Assembly: GCA_025353525.1 (NCBI GenBank) | Contig: JANXOO010000046.1 | Coordinates: 1 to 5,090, forward strand | Length of the DNA stretch: 5,090 nt | Reading direction: 5' to 3' | From: Schlesneria sp. | Lineage (GTDB): Bacteria; Planctomycetota; Planctomycetia; Planctomycetales; Planctomycetaceae | In this document: piece after piece, positions 1 to 5,090 of the stretch | Layout of the letters: the number at the start of each line of letters is the position of its first letter | How positions within the stretch are numbered: the first letter of the stretch is position 1 | Notes under the pieces: model-generated | Databases searched by the model: none | Told to the model about the DNA's origin: nothing | Seen by the model: only the letters and a program-made list of their open reading frames with translations | Position numbers and translations under genes: made by a program

Positions 1-183
1 GCGAATCCATGCTCCACCCCGCAGTTCCAAACAGCGGAAATCCACAACTCTTACAACCTCGTTATTGTAACCCGCGTTTACGAAGCCGAAATCCCAAAAC
101 CGCCTAAATCATGCGGAAAAGTAGTCCTCCGGGAATTGCTGCCGATTGAATGAAAAATACCAAAGGAGGAGATAGAATTTCAA
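1..183. other. intergenic stretch without a supportable gene
   Basis: Reading frames here are short on both strands. A minus-strand frame opens at GTG 45 and runs to the edge, but 15 codons are too few to judge. A purine-rich GGAGGAG lies at 165-171 on the plus strand without a start codon at a usable distance. No stem followed by a T-run was found on the minus strand, although TTTTT occurs at 154-158 (as AAAAA on the plus strand). It probably holds the operon's 3' untranslated region. Confidence 0.5.
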
Positions 184-209
184 CGCAAAGGCGCTAAGAG
201 CGCAAAGAG
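184..209. repeat. three degenerate 9-base CGCAAAG-type units
   Basis: Read on the plus strand, CGCAAAGG, CGCTAAGAG and CGCAAAGAG follow one another directly, seven bases past the last stop codon of the operon. Short arrays of this CGCAAAG/CTTTGCG kind are, from memory, scattered between genes in several environmental bacterial groups. The middle holds a GCGC-TAAGA-GCGC self-complementary core (191-203), only four base pairs, too weak to be a terminator by itself. Confidence 0.6.
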
Positions 210-215
210 GGAACT

Positions 216-1232
216 TCATTTCATCATCGCAAGATTTCGCCAAAGGGATGCGAGACTGTCTGTGCCGCCGAAGAGGGTGGTGAAGTGGGTTGAGTCGATG
301 AGCAACACATCGCCGGCTCGTTGTTCGTTTGGCGGCAGCCAAAGCAGGCAGTTGAATTCCTTGTTGCCTGCGGCTGTGTAGGGGTGCGGGCGATCAGGGT
401 CGATAAGCTGCCGCCCGAGGACACGCACTGACTTCTCGTCGTTGACCGTCACTTCGTAATGTGGCAAGTGCAGATGGAAGTTGAATGTCGTGACGTTGTT
501 CAACAAGCCTGGCGTGTCGAGGTCACGGAAGGCGGTCAGCGGTGCGATTTCTTTCGTCCCTTTGACGACCGCAGGGCGAAGTCCCCACTGATTGATGACT
601 GGCACGTTGAGCGCTTTCATCAGCGATCGTGTGTATTGGCTGAATCGCTGCTGACGCGGGACGAGTTCGTCACCGTGATGACGGTATTCCGTCTGTCGCT
701 GCTTTGCATCGTCGGTGAAGCCGACATCGTGGTGCGGAGCGAGCAGCAGGCAGGTTCCTTCGCGTTTGAGCCACTCTCGAATCGCGTCAATTTCGCTCGA
801 TTCCGCTTCCTGTTCGGCGACGAGATGGTCCAGACCGAAAACCATCAACGTGTCCGTATCGGCCAGCACCCGTTCGTCAATCGGCTGTCTGTAGCCGGCC
901 TGATCGATGCGCTGAAACACTGCGACCGGATGTCCCGTCGCTTCCTCGACAATCTTTTGGAACGAAAGCGTGGACCGGTGGAACAACTCCAGGGTTCCAC
1001 CAATGCCTTGCAGGAAGTTCATCTTATCCCACTCGGAGGCTTCAAAAGCAGGCCACGCGACTCGGCGAACTTCGGTCATCGACGAAAACCGATTGTCCAA
1101 CTCGGTGAGATCGCGATTCGCTTCCCACGGATAGCTCCAGGTCCAGTAGATGCTCACGCGGCGTTTGCCAGGCGTATGTTTACGGGCAACGTGGGATTGG
1201 TTGTAAGTACGGGGAGGGTGAATCGTCGTCAT
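216..1232 (-). CDS. conserved-looking hypothetical protein with a GATase/DUF4350-like alpha/beta segment
   Basis: I do not recognise this 338-residue protein. The first 25 residues are basic and low in apolar residues, so not a signal peptide. VSIYWTWSYPWEANR (26-40) opens the folded part. DTLMVFGLDHL (127-137), followed by a helix and REGTCLLLAPHHDVG (158-171), reads like the strand-helix-strand of a Rossmann or glutamine-amidotransferase-like domain, as in DUF4350/ThuA-type proteins. The closing part, GDVLLIDSTHFTTLFGG then SLWRNLA (308-335), fits the same kind of fold, where a late strand ends in an Asp-Ser/Thr-Thr-His turn. Histidines cluster: H167-H168, H185-H186, and H253, H255, H258 (NFHLHLPHYEV). 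These might bind metal or heme, but that is speculation. No membrane segment is seen. The start ATG at 1232 has only an A-rich stretch (AGAAAGAAA) before it, so a later start such as GTG at Val26 cannot be excluded. It lies 36 bases after the flavoprotein and ends the cluster. Confidence 0.8.
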   Translation of the reverse strand: MTTIHPPRTYNQSHVARKHTPGKRRVSIYWTWSYPWEANRDLTELDNRFSSMTEVRRVAWPAFEASEWDKMNFLQGIGGTLELFHRSTLSFQKIVEEATGHPVAVFQRIDQAGYRQPIDERVLADTDTLMVFGLDHLVAEQEAESSEIDAIREWLKREGTCLLLAPHHDVGFTDDAKQRQTEYRHHGDELVPRQQRFSQYTRSLMKALNVPVINQWGLRPAVVKGTKEIAPLTAFRDLDTPGLLNNVTTFNFHLHLPHYEVTVNDEKSVRVLGRQLIDPDRPHPYTAAGNKEFNCLLWLPPNEQRAGDVLLIDSTHFTTLFGGTDSLASLWRNLAMMK

Positions 1233-1268
1233 TCGTTTCTTTCTAAATTGCGATATTGGAGTTTGTAC

Positions 1269-2669
1269 TCAGTTTGCGTGCCAAACGTTTTGCTGTTTGA
1301 TTTGTCGAGTCACGGTGGCTGCCAGGCGGCCCAGAACGCCGGCATAAGTTGGAAACGACAGCGGCACTTTGGCAAGTTCATCGACTCTCATTCCAGCCGT
1401 CATCGCAATTGCCGCAACTTGCGTGATTTCAACCGCTCGTTCGCCAATGACGTGGCAACCGAGAATCTTGTGCGTCGCGCGATCGACGACCAGTTTGCAA
1501 AAGCCAAACGTGTGTCCGTCGATGATCGTGCGAGTCGTCGAGTCGAAATGGATCGTCGAGGTCACGATATCGTGGGCATTCCTGGCCTGCGATTCGGTCA
1601 GCCCTACCTGGGCGTATTCCGGATCGGTGAAGCTGCCTATCGGGTTGACTGAATCTGCCAGCGTCATTGACGAATCGCGAACCGCATTGGTCGCCGCGAT
1701 GAAGCCATCCTGTATCGCTGGCGGGACAAGCAGCAGGCGGCCGGTGACGTCTCCTGCGGCGAATATGTGGCGAGCAGACGTCTGCAAACAGGAATCGACA
1801 CGTACAAAACCACGGGTATCGATCTCGACGCCCGCCTCCGAAAGATTCATCCCGACAGTGTTCGCCTGCCAACCGATGGCGACAACGGCGAGGGACGCTT
1901 CCGTGCTGCGGCGAATGCCGTCGCCGCAGTAGTGCATATGTATCCCGCTGGCAGTCTTCTTGAATGATTCGATCTCGCCGAAATTCTCTTGCACGATAAT
2001 CCCTGCATCGCGAAACGCAGAGGCAGCGGCTGCCGAAATGTCTTCGTCTTCGGTGGGAAGAATGCGCGGTCCGCGATGAAACAGTTGTACTTTCGAGCCG
2101 AAGGCGTTGAAGATCGAGGCGACCTGCGCCCCCGTCGCGCCGCCTCCAATCACGAGCATCGAAGATGGCACCGACGTGAGGCTCCAGGCGTCGCTGTGAG
2201 TATTGGTGAATTCGAATCCGGGAACGTCGAGCCGCCGACTCGTTCCGCCCGTGCAGAGGATGAATTTGTCCGCCTGCAGTCGCAGTCCACTTGCCGTTGC
2301 AATCGTACGCCGATCGACAAAGCGAGCGGTGCCAGCATGTTCGTAGAGCGTGATGCCCAACGAATCGATCTGCTCACGCCAGGTTGACCTGTTTCGAACG
2401 TCCTGGGCAACCTCACGGACGCGAGAGATGAGCCGAGTATAATCCAGCACCGGTTCGCTGACCGTAATGCCATATTGTCCGAGTTGCCGCGCTTCGCGGA
2501 TCAGCCGTGCCGCGTGAGCCAACGTTCGCACGGGGACCGGACCGTCATTCGCCGCCATGCCACCGAAGTCGTCACGACTGACCAGTACCGTACGAGCGCC
2601 CAGGTCCGCGGCGCGCAATGCCGCAACCACTCCTGCAGGTCCCGCACCGATGATGATGACATCGACCAT
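1269..2669 (-). CDS. FAD/NAD(P)-dependent oxidoreductase, dihydrolipoamide dehydrogenase-like, lacking the redox disulfide
   Basis: The 466-residue length and full domain order match class I pyridine nucleotide-disulfide oxidoreductases. FAD is bound by GAGPAG (8-13) and by IFAAGDVTG (302-310). NAD(P) is bound by the second Rossmann motif VIGGGATGAQVA (173-184), with VAIGWQAN at 263-270. The C-terminal dimer domain starts near PIGSFTDPEYAQVGLTESQA (343-362). The usual GGxCxNxGCxPxK segment reads GGMAANDGPVPVR (36-48): the cysteines are Ala39 and Pro44. The usual C-terminal HPTxxE reads FPTYAG (439-444), so the catalytic His and Glu are gone too. Joint loss of thiols and acid-base pair with an otherwise intact fold points to hydride or electron transfer without disulfide chemistry, loosely like soluble transhydrogenase (inference). 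Glu of the usual GGGxxGxE is Gln182. There is no clear Shine-Dalgarno before the ATG at 2669; the start is chosen because the FAD motif follows at once, as is normal. Placed after the peroxidase, it may supply or accept electrons there. Confidence 0.93.
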   Translation of the reverse strand: MVDVIIIGAGPAGVVAALRAADLGARTVLVSRDDFGGMAANDGPVPVRTLAHAARLIREARQLGQYGITVSEPVLDYTRLISRVREVAQDVRNRSTWREQIDSLGITLYEHAGTARFVDRRTIATASGLRLQADKFILCTGGTSRRLDVPGFEFTNTHSDAWSLTSVPSSMLVIGGGATGAQVASIFNAFGSKVQLFHRGPRILPTEDEDISAAAASAFRDAGIIVQENFGEIESFKKTASGIHMHYCGDGIRRSTEASLAVVAIGWQANTVGMNLSEAGVEIDTRGFVRVDSCLQTSARHIFAAGDVTGRLLLVPPAIQDGFIAATNAVRDSSMTLADSVNPIGSFTDPEYAQVGLTESQARNAHDIVTSTIHFDSTTRTIIDGHTFGFCKLVVDRATHKILGCHVIGERAVEITQVAAIAMTAGMRVDELAKVPLSFPTYAGVLGRLAATVTRQIKQQNVWHAN

Positions 2670-2695
2670 ATTCTGTTCGTCTAATTTCCGTAACC

Positions 2696-2711
2696 GAAGT
2701 CATGTGACTTC
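2696..2711. promoter_or_regulatory. perfect inverted repeat in the gap after the peroxidase gene
   Basis: GAAGTCATGTGACTTC has two 7-base arms (GAAGTCA and TGACTTC) around a central TG. It spans the last bases of the peroxidase stop codon and the 40-base gap before the flavoprotein gene. As DNA it could be a small operator. As RNA it could form a 6-bp hairpin with a four-base loop. No T-run follows in the direction of transcription, so it is not a standard intrinsic terminator. It may be chance. Confidence 0.35.
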
Positions 2712-4029
2712 ATCTTGATTTCAGTCCCGCGAGAAAACCAAGGGCCTTTAGGCCAGGCAGAAAGAAGTATGCACCGCCACGCACGGTCGTGAATGCTGGC
2801 AAGCCCTTGATCGTCTTGCGAATCGGCCGCTTGGGGATTTTGAATTCGAGAGTTCCGTCCTGGTGGCCGATGAATGGATCGCGTTCGTTCCCCAGCTCAT
2901 GGAAATTCTTGTCGTTGACCCACACGTTTTGAGCGAATTCGAACTGGCGGATCAGGCTCGCGCAAATGACGAACGCCGCGAGGCCGCGTTCCACGCCGTC
3001 ATCGGGAACTCCCTCAGAGAGAGCCGGTCCATACGTCGCACCCCGGCGAATGATCCGCCGGCGGTTCATGTTCGCTGCCGTATCACGCGGGTTCATTCGG
3101 CGAATATGCGATCCCAGCGGTGCCGCATAACCGAGCGGATCCATTTCTTTGTAGTTGAAATCGTTGTTCCGCTGGGGGTCGGCTCCCAGCTTCGGGTCGT
3201 CCTTGAGCGGCGCCAGTACAAGCGGCGCGCCACTCCGCCAACGTCCCATCAGTTTGGCGGCGACGAACTCCTGTTCTTCGGAGTTCTGGCCCTGCGAGCT
3301 TAGAAAATCGCGGAACGCCCCGACGTGTTCCTCAATCCGGCGGTAGGCCATAAAGCTGCCATTACGGGACAGGATTTCTGGCTGTGGCAAATTCGCCGCG
3401 GGCCCAAGTTCATCCGGATAGCCCAGGATGAATTCGCCCGGTTTGAGCGGCGCTCCGGAACCAGGTGTGGGCTCTTCACCCGACCCTTCGATCACCGGCT
3501 GCGATAGTCGATCGCGATAACCGAAGTGGTCATGGGCATAGCCCAGCGGCGGCGTGGCTTCCAGGTCAAGTGTCGAGAGCACTTCGACTCCCGCGCTGCA
3601 AGCCAGGAGTTTTTCGTGCTCGATCCGACACCGTTCACGTTCGTCGACATCGCGGGCGAAGAGAATGACGACCGCATGCACATCCGGGCCAGCGAGACCG
3701 CCGACCCAGTGGTCCGGATGATTCGGACCGTTATCGCCGAGTACTTCCGCGCGGGCCGTCATCCCTTGCCGAAATTCGTCGGGAAAACTGGCCAATGACG
3801 CCTCATCAAGGCCCAACGCCTGCAAGCCATTCCAGGTGAACGCGACCGTCACCCAGCGAAGGTCGTCGATGCCAGCGCGGATTTCGGCGACCGACTTGAC
3901 GGTCTGACGAATCGTATTGAGCCACTTCCGCCCGCCTGGGGCGTCGCGGAACGTAAGGAACTCGTACCGGGCGGCGAGCGCCGGAGCTCGCTCCAACAAA
4001 ATGTGCTGGATGTCGTCGAACTCGAGCAT
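2710..4029 (-). CDS. DyP-type (dye-decolorizing) heme peroxidase, large cytoplasmic class
   Basis: DyP peroxidases use heme b to oxidise aromatic or other substrates with H2O2. At 439 residues this matches the long class that includes fungal and cyanobacterial enzymes. Visible landmarks: an N-terminal ferredoxin-like domain (about 1-160); the signature region FGYRDRLSQPVIEG at 169-182 with the catalytic Asp at 173; GEFILGYPDE at 198-207; NGSFMAYRRIEEH at 223-235; MGRWRSGAPL at 261-270; the likely proximal heme ligand His308 in GSHIRRMNPRD; the likely distal Arg329 in RRIIRRGATYGP; and QFEFAQNVWVND (362-373) followed by the closing strand TVRGGAYFFLP (415-425). The oddity is that GxxDG reads GYRDR: Arg174 replaces the second glycine, through codon CGA at 3508-3510. 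There is no Tat or Sec signal, so it is likely cytoplasmic, and the C-terminus shows no evident encapsulin cargo tail. The start is fixed by a strong Shine-Dalgarno site. It is the third gene of the apparent operon. The family call is very secure; the substrate is unknown. Confidence 0.96.
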   Translation of the reverse strand: MLEFDDIQHILLERAPALAARYEFLTFRDAPGGRKWLNTIRQTVKSVAEIRAGIDDLRWVTVAFTWNGLQALGLDEASLASFPDEFRQGMTARAEVLGDNGPNHPDHWVGGLAGPDVHAVVILFARDVDERERCRIEHEKLLACSAGVEVLSTLDLEATPPLGYAHDHFGYRDRLSQPVIEGSGEEPTPGSGAPLKPGEFILGYPDELGPAANLPQPEILSRNGSFMAYRRIEEHVGAFRDFLSSQGQNSEEQEFVAAKLMGRWRSGAPLVLAPLKDDPKLGADPQRNNDFNYKEMDPLGYAAPLGSHIRRMNPRDTAANMNRRRIIRRGATYGPALSEGVPDDGVERGLAAFVICASLIRQFEFAQNVWVNDKNFHELGNERDPFIGHQDGTLEFKIPKRPIRKTIKGLPAFTTVRGGAYFFLPGLKALGFLAGLKSR

Positions 4030-4035
4030 TTACGT

Positions 4036-4042
4036 CCTCCTC
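4036..4042 (-). promoter_or_regulatory. strong ribosome binding site of the DyP peroxidase gene
   Basis: GAGGAGG on the minus strand, with a six-base spacer to the ATG at 4029, is a near-ideal Shine-Dalgarno sequence. It sits in the 18-base gap after the upstream stop and fixes the peroxidase start. It is the strongest such site in the window, suggesting that the peroxidase is well translated. Confidence 0.85.
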
Positions 4043-4047
4043 AATGA

Positions 4048-4605
4048 TCATTGCATTTGATCGAGCATGTTGGAGAATGCGGCCTTTAGTTTAAGGGCTT
4101 TCTTGATTTCGTCCGCGCTGACGTACGGGTATTCGCCGTATTCCATGAAGCTCGGGCACTGGTGGTCGCGCATAAACTTGATGAAGGCCCCTGCGTTCGT
4201 CCTCCAATCCTTGGGGAAACCTTCCAGATTCTCGAAGACCGTGCTTCGGCCCGTCGCGGCGAAGATGGCCACGGCGTCTTCGGTGTATTTGTCGAAATCC
4301 GTGTCGAAAATGCCCATATATTGGAAGTAGGTGTCACCTTTAATCTGGAAGAGATTCCAGCGCAGATAGTGCAGCTTCAGCGAGGCCAGCAGATCCGGTG
4401 TCCCGGCGACACCTTCCGCGAGGTTCCTCCCATACTCGTAGAAGTTTTCCTCGTGGCCCGGAATGATCTTCGCGATGATCGAGAACCCATAGCACGCAGG
4501 AGTCTTTGGGAAGATCGGACCGTATCGTCCCTGTTGCTCCTGATCTTTGAAGAATCCTTCTTTCGGGATTGCCACCGCTGCTGGCTTTGTCCAGTCATTC
4601 TCCAT
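4048..4605 (-). CDS. uncharacterised protein with ferredoxin-like (dimeric alpha/beta barrel) features, peroxidase-linked
   Basis: This is a soluble 185-residue protein read from the ATG at 4605; an upstream ATG at 4647 is less likely. I do not recognise a named family with certainty. Residues 39-62 (YGFSIIAKIIPGHEENFYEY) look like the beta strand, PGHE turn and helix that open a ferredoxin-like half-barrel. Residues 76-115 carry LKLHYLRWNLF, then a strand ending in GIFDTDFDKYTEDAVAIF. That H-x-x-R-W, strand, F-D-x-D-x-x-x-Y-x-x-D layout recalls, from memory, blocks seen in uncharacterised bacterial proteins near or fused to peroxidase-like domains. Residues 133-165 (DWRTNAGAFIKF, then CPSFMEYGEYPY) form a second half. 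No signal peptide or membrane helix is visible. The stop is 18 bases before the DyP peroxidase start, so the two are almost surely co-transcribed. The DyP fold is itself built from ferredoxin-like domains, so a binding partner or distant relative is possible (inference). Confidence 0.8.
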   Translation of the reverse strand: MENDWTKPAAVAIPKEGFFKDQEQQGRYGPIFPKTPACYGFSIIAKIIPGHEENFYEYGRNLAEGVAGTPDLLASLKLHYLRWNLFQIKGDTYFQYMGIFDTDFDKYTEDAVAIFAATGRSTVFENLEGFPKDWRTNAGAFIKFMRDHQCPSFMEYGEYPYVSADEIKKALKLKAAFSNMLDQMQ

Positions 4606-5074
4606 GTCGGGCTTCCTTTCTTTCGAGTTGCTGATGCGAGGTTTCACTCGAACCTGCTTGATTGTCGGGTTGTTGACCGGTCAGACTTTCGGCCGAGTGC
4701 CTCGCAAGTCGAGTGACAACGCCACGAAGCAACACATAGGGAAGAAGTGCCAGAATAATCCCTACCACCAGAAGTTCCAGGAAATAGATCGCAGAATGCA
4801 TCATGACCTGGTAAATCGAATCCAGCAGGAGGGCAACGAGGAGAACAGTGCCGACATCGTTCCAGCTCTGCTGAACCAACTCGGAGCGTTGTTTCGGACT
4901 GGAGAAATAATTCCACAGGAAAGGCGGCTGGCCGTTACGTGCGTCCCGTAATCCGGCACGAATCGCGAAGAAGATGGCCACTCCAGGCTGGATCACGAAC
5001 CGGAAACTCATTGGCCCATCCCACCGACCGGCGAGATTCTCCCATCCACGTCTGATTGCCTCTTCCATCATCAC
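4595..5074 (-). CDS. small integral membrane protein of unknown function; 5' end uncertain
   Basis: The 159-residue reading has a polar N-terminus, a conserved-looking block at residues 19-55 (DGPMSFRFVIQP, then AGLRDARNGQPPFLW), and two hydrophobic stretches at about 74-90 and 95-120 that should be membrane helices. The tail from 121 on is hydrophilic and charged. Residues 24-38 are also apolar and could be a re-entrant or amphipathic segment. The block at 19-55 resembles, from memory, a family of small uncharacterised membrane proteins; I cannot name it. The start is not fixed. GTG at 5074 is followed by in-frame ATGs at 5071 and 5068, only a weak GGGA lies upstream, and the frame stays open to the window edge, so the protein may begin further right. 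Its stop overlaps the start of the next gene by 11 bases, which suggests translational coupling. A role as membrane anchor or partner for the peroxidase cluster is inference only. Confidence 0.75.
   Translation of the reverse strand: MMMEEAIRRGWENLAGRWDGPMSFRFVIQPGVAIFFAIRAGLRDARNGQPPFLWNYFSSPKQRSELVQQSWNDVGTVLLVALLLDSIYQVMMHSAIYFLELLVVGIILALLPYVLLRGVVTRLARHSAESLTGQQPDNQAGSSETSHQQLERKEARHGE
4612..4618 (-). promoter_or_regulatory. ribosome binding site that decides the start at 4605
   Basis: On the minus strand AAGGAAG lies six bases before the ATG at 4605. The frame is also open from an ATG at 4647, which would add 14 residues rich in Lys, Arg and Ser and lengthen the overlap with the upstream gene to 53 bases. 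The Shine-Dalgarno-like match and its spacing favour 4605. Confidence 0.65.
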
Positions 5075-5090
5075 ATTCCCGGATAAGGCT

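Noticed and set aside
191..203. GCGC-TAAGA-GCGC as an intrinsic terminator
   Set aside because: The stem is only four base pairs and no T-run follows on the minus strand.
109..342. Minus-strand 77-codon frame overlapping the end of the last gene
   Set aside because: It overlaps the 338-residue gene in another frame and then runs through the CGCAAAG repeat. The product is Arg/His-rich with no domain, and there is no ribosome site.
459..1652. Long plus-strand open frame of 397 codons
   Set aside because: It is antisense to two genes with clear or plausible protein character, its translation is rich in Arg, Cys and His without recognisable motifs, and it crosses the gap between them. It is a by-product of codon bias on the other strand.
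1369..1932. Plus-strand 187-codon frame inside the flavoprotein gene
   Set aside because: It is antisense to a well-identified oxidoreductase; the translation shows no family features.
1269..2669. Naming the flavoprotein lpdA, merA or sthA
   Set aside because: The redox cysteines and the His-Glu pair required for lpdA and merA are absent, and sthA keeps a different active-site pattern. A gene symbol would mislead.
2710..2760. Possible encapsulin cargo-loading tail at the peroxidase C-terminus
   Set aside because: The protein ends soon after the last conserved strand (ending ALGFLAGLKSR) with no linker plus targeting peptide, and no encapsulin gene is in the window.
1..5090. tRNA, rRNA, CRISPR array or insertion sequence
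   Set aside because: No cloverleaf, rRNA core, spaced repeats, terminal inverted repeats or transposase-like protein was seen on either strand.

Overview
The window is a compact bacterial gene block in which all five protein genes lie on the minus strand, so it reads from right (5090) to left. GC content looks to be in the mid-50s by eye. Packed genes, uneven ribosome-binding-site strength, long antisense shadow frames and a CGCAAAG-type intergenic repeat suggest an environmental bacterium. My best guess is a planctomycete or relative. This is inference from style and protein character, with no marker gene present.

In transcription order: (1) a small membrane protein (about 159 aa) whose start sits 16 bases from the window edge; (2) a 185-aa protein overlapping it by 11 bases, with a ferredoxin-like, dimeric alpha/beta-barrel look and a His-x-x-Arg-Trp block; (3) after 18 bases, a full-length 439-aa dye-decolorizing (DyP-type) heme peroxidase with its proximal histidine but an altered GxxDG signature; (4) after 40 bases, a 466-aa FAD/NAD(P) oxidoreductase of the dihydrolipoamide dehydrogenase/mercuric reductase family that has lost both redox cysteines and the C-terminal His-Glu pair; (5) after 36 bases, a 338-aa protein of unknown function with several His pairs. 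Gaps of -11, 18, 40 and 36 bases and a common strand make one operon likely. Its promoter lies beyond the right edge.

The last 215 bases (positions 1-215) hold no supportable gene. They contain three degenerate 9-base CGCAAAG units just past the last stop codon. I found no convincing intrinsic terminator.

Working together (inference): the peroxidase would use H2O2 or another peroxide to oxidise an unknown substrate in the cytoplasm, since no Tat or Sec signal is visible. The thiol-less flavoprotein could move electrons between NAD(P)H and a partner or small molecule rather than reduce a disulfide. The alpha/beta-barrel-like protein and the membrane protein could be accessory or anchoring parts. 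The most interesting idea is that this is an undescribed peroxidase-flavoprotein redox module. The substrate is not readable from the sequence.
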